Shown here in pieces: positions 59,794 to 64,000 of a stretch of 64,000 bases of DNA. Source of the DNA: an uncultured Lachnospiraceae bacterium. GTDB lineage: Bacteria > Bacillota > Clostridia > Lachnospirales > Lachnospiraceae. The DNA lies in NCBI GenBank assembly GCA_910588565.1, contig CAJUPF010000001.1, positions 42,158-106,157 of the forward strand, written 5' to 3'. The notes beneath the pieces are model-generated. The model saw only the letters and a list, made by a program, of their open reading frames with translations, ran no database searches and was not told the DNA's origin. A program made the position numbers and the translations under genes. How positions within the stretch are numbered: position 1 is the stretch's first letter; every line of letters begins with the position of its first letter.

Positions 59794-62541
59794 ATGAACC
59801 AGAACAATAACAACCGTGCGGCACACCTGACAGCGGAAACATCTTTGCATCTCCCGGAAATCAAAGGCCGCGCTCCGCAGTATTCCATAACCATTGACGG
59901 TACAAACGTTACAAAAGAGTTAAGCGAGAATCTGTATGGGCTGTTTTACGAAGATATCAACAGTGCAGCAGATGGCGGGCTCTACCCAGAAATGGTTAAG
60001 AATTATTCCTTTGAAAATGCCTACCTGGAAGCGGGAGATACAGAAAGCGTTTATTTTAAAAAAAATGGCTACCGGACAGTCGGCAATTACAGTCTGCATT
60101 GGACTTCCTCAGGCTCCGGAAGTTTTTCAGTGGAACATCAAAACGGCTTAAACAAGAATAACCCTCACTATGCCGTCCTTACCGGAAATGTCACTCTGGA
60201 AAACGGAGGATTTGCCCCGCAAAATAGTCCAAATTCTGCGGCAATGCCAGTAAAGCCATTCAACCAGGCAGAACAAACAGGGCTGTTTACTTTTTCCGTT
60301 TTTGTAAACGCAGCTCCCGGATATGGCGGAACGCTTAAGGTAAAACTGGCGGACAGTTTTGGCCATGCCCTGACAGATAAACAAATACTGAAAATTCCTG
60401 CAGATGGAACATGGAACAAGATTTCCGCAGAGCTGACTGCAGCTGTCACTGAAAATACCAGGGGCAAGCTGGTTCTGGCTGTAGAAGGCGCCTCTGCCTC
60501 CGACAGACTATGTCTGGACATGATATCTGTTGTGCCCCACGACAGCTTTGGATACGGCAATCCGAATTATGCCTGCGGTGTGGGAATCCGTAAGGATCTG
60601 ATCGAGCTGATGATGGATTTAAAGCCGAAATTTATGCGGTTTCCGGGCGGATGCATTGTAGAAGGTTATAACTGGGAAGGACTGTATGACTGGCGGGACA
60701 CCATAGGGCCGCTGGAAGAACGCAGAGCCAATACCAACCGCTGGGAAAACTGGAATAATCATAATCGCACCTGGGGATATATGCAGTCCTATGGGTTTGG
60801 TTACCATGAGCTTTTGTCCCTGTGCGAAGAGTTCCATATGGAGCCTTTCCCAATTTTAAACGCCGGGATTCTCTGCCAGTATGAAACCGGGGAACTGGGC
60901 GGGCATGTGGCAGATGCCAAAACAGGCGCAAAATTACAGCGTTTTATTGATATGGCGGCAAATCTTCTGGATTACTGCTGGGGCAATGCCGCGGATAATG
61001 AATGGGCTAAAAAAAGAGCGGCAAACGGCCATCCGGAAACATTCAATCTGAAATACCTTGGAATTGGAAATGAAAATATCCGGGCGCGGTATCTGGATAA
61101 TTTTGAAATATTAAAAAAAGCAGTGGAAGCCTATGCGCAGAAACACTATCCAGATCATGAACTGCACATTATTTCCAGTTCCGGTCCCTGCTCCGGGGGA
61201 GATGATTTTGAGTATGCTTATGATCGCCTGGCTCAGACAATGCCAGGAGAAACGCTTGTAGATGAACATTATTATGAGTCAGAATCATTTATGTATAACC
61301 AATCGGATCGCTATGATTATTATCAGCGCCCTGATCAGGGAGGAAGCAACGTATTTGTAGGAGAATACGCCATAAGAGGAAATAACAAATATTATACCGC
61401 ACTTGCAGAAGCCTGTTATATGACAGGCCTTGAGCGTAATGCCGATGTGGTCACAAATATTTCCTATGCTCCGCTTTTATATAAGATTGGAAACTTAAGC
61501 TGGGATCATGACTTGATTTATTTTGACGAATTTGACGCTGTAAGATCCACGAATTATTATGTACAGAAGATGTTTTCCAATCATTACGGAACAAAACTGA
61601 TCCGCACAGAACTTCAGTCATCGGAAACAGATTACTCCAATTATGGCAGCCCGATTCTTGGAACCATCTCTGCCGCCGGCTCAATTGATAAAATTACGGT
61701 TTACGATAATGACGGCAATATCCTTTTAGAGGATACATTTGAGGATAACTCGAACGGATGGGCCGCGTTCGGCAGTCCTGAAAACGGAACCGGATTTACC
61801 ATTACCGGAGGACAGCTGGTTTTTACCGGAGCAAAGGGTTTCCATGCAGTATATCTCCCAAAAGCAATTACCGAAAAGTGGAAACAGTTTAAAATTGTAG
61901 CAAAAGGCGTTACGAAAACTTCTGACAGCGGCAGTATCATTATCGGTGCGGGACATGACAGGCAGTACTATTGCTTTCATTTGGGCAAAGACGGCGCGGG
62001 CGCCTGCATGGAAGTCACCAGGCCAAACCGCCGGGAAACTGGCCTGACTACAAAACCATTGGGAAACAATTTTGCAAACAGGCATTATAACATGGAACGG
62101 CTGACAAAAATACAGACAAATGACAGTATGGAAATTACCTTTAATTTTGGTATCGGTGAAAAACTGGAAGCGAACTACACAAGCGCCTCTGTCAGCAGGA
62201 AAGATACGGCCAAATACGATTTTTCCAGTGTTTTGAACCAGTATCAAACGGATATTTACCAGGTTGTAAATATGGACGGCAGCTATGTATATATCAAACT
62301 GGTGAATCCGGACAAAAACCCAAAAGACCTTCAGCTGCACTTTGAGAATTTAAATATTGCAAAAAAATCCAGCGCTGCGATAACAATGCTGACCGGCGGA
62401 CTGGATGAAGCGAATGCCATTGGAACTGAACTGGTTGCACCGGTATCTTCAGAACAAAAGATAGAAAATCATAAACTGTTCTATCAGCTTCCCGCATACT
62501 CTGTAAATGTCATCCGTTTACCTCTGGCAAAATCTCAGTAA
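59794..62541 (+). CDS. Alpha-L-arabinofuranosidase (GH51-like), intracellular
   Basis: A 915-residue glycosidase, larger than the ~500-residue simple GH51. The N-terminal part begins ITIDGTNVTKELSENLYGLF and YEDINSAADGGLYPEM, the GH51 opening. A carbohydrate-binding-like insert lies at ~75-250. The barrel includes KPKFMRFPGGCIVEGYNW, the acid/base Glu in LGIGNENIRARY and the nucleophile Glu in NVFVGEYAIRGN. A second beta domain (~630-790) is inserted before the C-terminal GH51 sandwich. No signal peptide is present, so it acts on imported arabino-oligosaccharides. An AAAAGGGG site precedes the start 45 bases after pdxA. Confidence 0.88.
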   Translation: MNQNNNNRAAHLTAETSLHLPEIKGRAPQYSITIDGTNVTKELSENLYGLFYEDINSAADGGLYPEMVKNYSFENAYLEAGDTESVYFKKNGYRTVGNYSLHWTSSGSGSFSVEHQNGLNKNNPHYAVLTGNVTLENGGFAPQNSPNSAAMPVKPFNQAEQTGLFTFSVFVNAAPGYGGTLKVKLADSFGHALTDKQILKIPADGTWNKISAELTAAVTENTRGKLVLAVEGASASDRLCLDMISVVPHDSFGYGNPNYACGVGIRKDLIELMMDLKPKFMRFPGGCIVEGYNWEGLYDWRDTIGPLEERRANTNRWENWNNHNRTWGYMQSYGFGYHELLSLCEEFHMEPFPILNAGILCQYETGELGGHVADAKTGAKLQRFIDMAANLLDYCWGNAADNEWAKKRAANGHPETFNLKYLGIGNENIRARYLDNFEILKKAVEAYAQKHYPDHELHIISSSGPCSGGDDFEYAYDRLAQTMPGETLVDEHYYESESFMYNQSDRYDYYQRPDQGGSNVFVGEYAIRGNNKYYTALAEACYMTGLERNADVVTNISYAPLLYKIGNLSWDHDLIYFDEFDAVRSTNYYVQKMFSNHYGTKLIRTELQSSETDYSNYGSPILGTISAAGSIDKITVYDNDGNILLEDTFEDNSNGWAAFGSPENGTGFTITGGQLVFTGAKGFHAVYLPKAITEKWKQFKIVAKGVTKTSDSGSIIIGAGHDRQYYCFHLGKDGAGACMEVTRPNRRETGLTTKPLGNNFANRHYNMERLTKIQTNDSMEITFNFGIGEKLEANYTSASVSRKDTAKYDFSSVLNQYQTDIYQVVNMDGSYVYIKLVNPDKNPKDLQLHFENLNIAKKSSAAITMLTGGLDEANAIGTELVAPVSSEQKIENHKLFYQLPAYSVNVIRLPLAKSQ

Positions 62542-62545
62542 GGCA

Positions 62546-62579
62546 AAAACGGGGCTGTCGATGACAGTCCCGTTTTTTT
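62546..62579 (+). terminator. Bidirectional terminator between GH51 and Big_2 genes
   Basis: AAAAACGGGGCTGTC-GAT-GACAGTCCCGTTTTTTT, strong in both directions. Confidence 0.92.
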
Positions 62580-62591
62580 ACTTACTTCTGT

Positions 62592-64000
62592 TTATCTTAC
62601 AATAATCTTTACTTTGGCTTTCTTTTTATTAAAGCTCGTTACAGTGATTGTCGCTGTTCCTTTTTTACGCGCCTTAACCTTTCCTTTGGCATCCACAGAT
62701 GCTACACTCTTCTTACTGGATTTATAAGTAATTTTATAACTTGCCGTATTTTTCGGCAGTTTCACTTTGATCTGGAATGTCTGGCCTTTTTTCAGTTTCT
62801 TTGACTTTGCATTCAGAGAAATCCTTTTTGGCGCTGCTTTGACAGTAATCGTACATTTTGCTTTTTTGCCGCCCGCGCTTACCGTAATTGTCGCCTTTCC
62901 TGCTTTTTTCGCCGTTACCTGCCCTTTCTGGTTTACTGCAGCCACCTTTGGCTTGCTGCTCTCAAAATGAGGCTTTGTTTTAGATGCAGTTGCATTTTCA
63001 GGAAGAATTGTTGCTTCTATCACAAATTTCTCTTTCACTCCAAGCGTTACTTTTGTTTTATTCAGCTTAATCCTCTTCACCGGAATCACAGTATCTCCGC
63101 CGTTTTTCACTACAGTTACGGTCGCTGTGCCGGATTTCGCGCTATCGGCTTTGGACGTGGCTGTTACCGTCAGCGTCTGCGCTGTTTCATCGCTTCCTAC
63201 CATAAGCTTTCCTTCCGCCGTTATCTTTGTCGCTGCGCTGCTTCCTCCGCTTACGCTCCAGATTACCTCTGTGGACGGGTTGTTTTCTCCTGTTACAGTT
63301 GCTGTAAAAGTCTGCTCTGCTCCCTGTTTCACGCTTACTGTCTTTGGTGTTACCGCTACTGCGGTTACCGTTGGCTCTGTGGGCTGGGTTCCTCCCTTTG
63401 TTACTGTTACAGTCGCTGTATCGGATTTTGCAGCATCTGCTTTGGATGTGGCTGTTACCGTCAGCGTCTGCGCTGTTTCATCGCTTCCTACCGTCAGCTT
63501 TCCTTCCGCTGTTATCTTTGTAGCCTCGCTTGCTCCTCCGCTTACGCTCCAGATTACCTCTTTAGACGGATTATTTTCTCCTGTTACCGTCGCTGTGAAA
63601 GTCTGCTCGGCTCCCTGTTTTACATTTGCTGTTTTCGGCGTTACTGCCACTGCAGTTACCGTTGGCTCTGTGGGCTGGGTTCCTCCCTTTGTTACTGTTA
63701 CAGTCGCTGTATCGGATTTTGCAGCATCTGCTTTGGATGTGGCTGTTACCGTCAGCGTCTGCGCTGTTTCATCGCTTCCTACCGTTAGCTTTCCTTCCGC
63801 CGTTATCTTTGTAGCCGCGCTTGCTCCTCCGCTTACGCTCCAGATTACCTCTGCGGACGGGTTGTTTTCCCCTGTTACAGTCGCTGTGAAAATCTGCTCT
63901 GCTCCCTGCTTTACGCTTGCTGTCTTTGGCGTTACCGCTACTGCGGTTACCGTTGGCTCTGTGGGCTGGGTTCCTCCCGTTGTTACTGTTACAGTCGCTG
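62592..64000 (-). CDS. Large Big_2-repeat surface protein, C-terminal part
   Basis: The minus-strand frame is open from the stop at 62592 to the window edge; the N-terminus lies outside. The last ~180 residues are two degenerate Big_2 domains (VKRIKLNKTKVTLGVKEKFV; PKRISLNAKSKKLKKGQTFQ) ending TSFNKKKAKVKIIVR with no LPXTG. Upstream are near-identical 97-residue units, each TVTAVAVTPKTVSVKQGAEQ, IWSVSGG, TAEGKLTVGSDETAQTLTV, ATSKADAAKS. The unit repeats every 291 bp. Such proteins are usually adhesins or enzyme-associated surface stalks; an N-terminal catalytic domain could be outside the window. A GTG at 63650 is internal, not the true start. Confidence 0.82.
   Translation of the reverse strand, partial: ATVTVTTGGTQPTEPTVTAVAVTPKTASVKQGAEQIFTATVTGENNPSAEVIWSVSGGASAATKITAEGKLTVGSDETAQTLTVTATSKADAAKSDTATVTVTKGGTQPTEPTVTAVAVTPKTANVKQGAEQTFTATVTGENNPSKEVIWSVSGGASEATKITAEGKLTVGSDETAQTLTVTATSKADAAKSDTATVTVTKGGTQPTEPTVTAVAVTPKTVSVKQGAEQTFTATVTGENNPSTEVIWSVSGGSSAATKITAEGKLMVGSDETAQTLTVTATSKADSAKSGTATVTVVKNGGDTVIPVKRIKLNKTKVTLGVKEKFVIEATILPENATASKTKPHFESSKPKVAAVNQKGQVTAKKAGKATITVSAGGKKAKCTITVKAAPKRISLNAKSKKLKKGQTFQIKVKLPKNTASYKITYKSSKKSVASVDAKGKVKARKKGTATITVTSFNKKKAKVKIIVR
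63080..64000. repeat. 291-bp tandem coding repeat
   Basis: The anchor TTGGCTCTGTGGGCTGGGTT occurs at 63371, 63662 and 63953, exactly 291 bases apart. Units are nearly identical, differing at scattered third-position and a few coding sites. This homogeneity suggests recent duplication or gene conversion, and copy number may vary between isolates. Confidence 0.88.

Noticed and set aside
62967..63788. A 273-codon plus-strand frame rich in Cys/Tyr/Arg
   Set aside because: It is the antisense of the tandem Big_2 repeats and inherits their periodicity; there is no start signal.
63080..64000. Regular 291-bp periodicity considered as CRISPR
   Set aside because: Repeats are contiguous and coding, far longer than CRISPR repeats, with no spacers or cas genes.

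Overview
The window looks like chromosomal DNA of a flagellated Lachnospiraceae-type Firmicute (Clostridia). This rests on gene content and style: low-to-moderate G+C, AGGAGG-type ribosome sites, a tyrosyl T-box, MecA, a RelQ-type alarmone synthetase, a 2[4Fe-4S] ferredoxin, CwlD, a SleL/YaaH-like GH18 protein, DUF6142 and DUF6774 proteins, and abundant Big_2/Fn3 surface proteins. No rRNA, CRISPR array or complete prophage is visible.

Layout. 1-1200: truncated MATE exporter, a decayed DUF4179 tail, and a Gly-Met-Val tRNA cluster. 1214-6654: pta, then a methionine/one-carbon pair (homocysteine methyltransferase-MTHFR fusion and a B12-dependent methionine synthase core). 6854-7705: a tyrosine recombinase gene enclosed by a 28-bp inverted repeat, directly upstream of csrA and flagellin (7788-9521). 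9590-14531: purine genes purE-M-N-(sdpI-like)-D followed by a HAD phosphatase and a thioesterase. 14621-19355: M29 peptidase, VOC, HD, DUF6142, VanZ and pyrE. 19610-20320: broken HsdR-N-like gene. 20338-27495: two large secreted Ig-like/Fn3 proteins. 27678-30261: XRE regulator, DUF6774, alarmone synthetase and a coiled-coil protein. 30427-35066: T-box/tyrS and the glucuronate pair uxuA-uxuB. 36297-41527: tRNA-Cys, an ECF sigma factor with a beta-propeller membrane protein, cwlD and small envelope proteins. 41649-47631: accessory island with a 176-bp MITE-like element, a truncated transposase, and an operon of XRE regulator, DinD-like protein and a 1230-residue RecD-type helicase with a C-terminal nuclease-like domain. 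48009-53277: GH18, a kinase/P-loop pair with an apparent frameshift, and mecA. 53458-55099: a second ECF sigma/DUF4179 pair. 55368-62541: DUF1858, ferredoxin, HlyIII, TrpB-like enzyme, pdxA and GH51 arabinofuranosidase. 62592-end: a Big_2 protein with a 291-bp tandem repeat that runs off the window.

Three points stand out. First, the putative inverton beside csrA-hag: recombinase, inverted repeats, CsrA and a CsrA-type hairpin in the hag leader form a compact candidate switch for flagellin. Second, the HTH-DinD-helicase/nuclease operon is a candidate DNA-processing or anti-phage cassette in a transposon-scarred site. Third, several short repeat families, most of them unnamed here, recur through the window. 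One of them (about 97 bp) sits just 3' of genes in a constant orientation and may work as a mobile terminator. Functions are inferred by reading the protein sequences; no database search was run.
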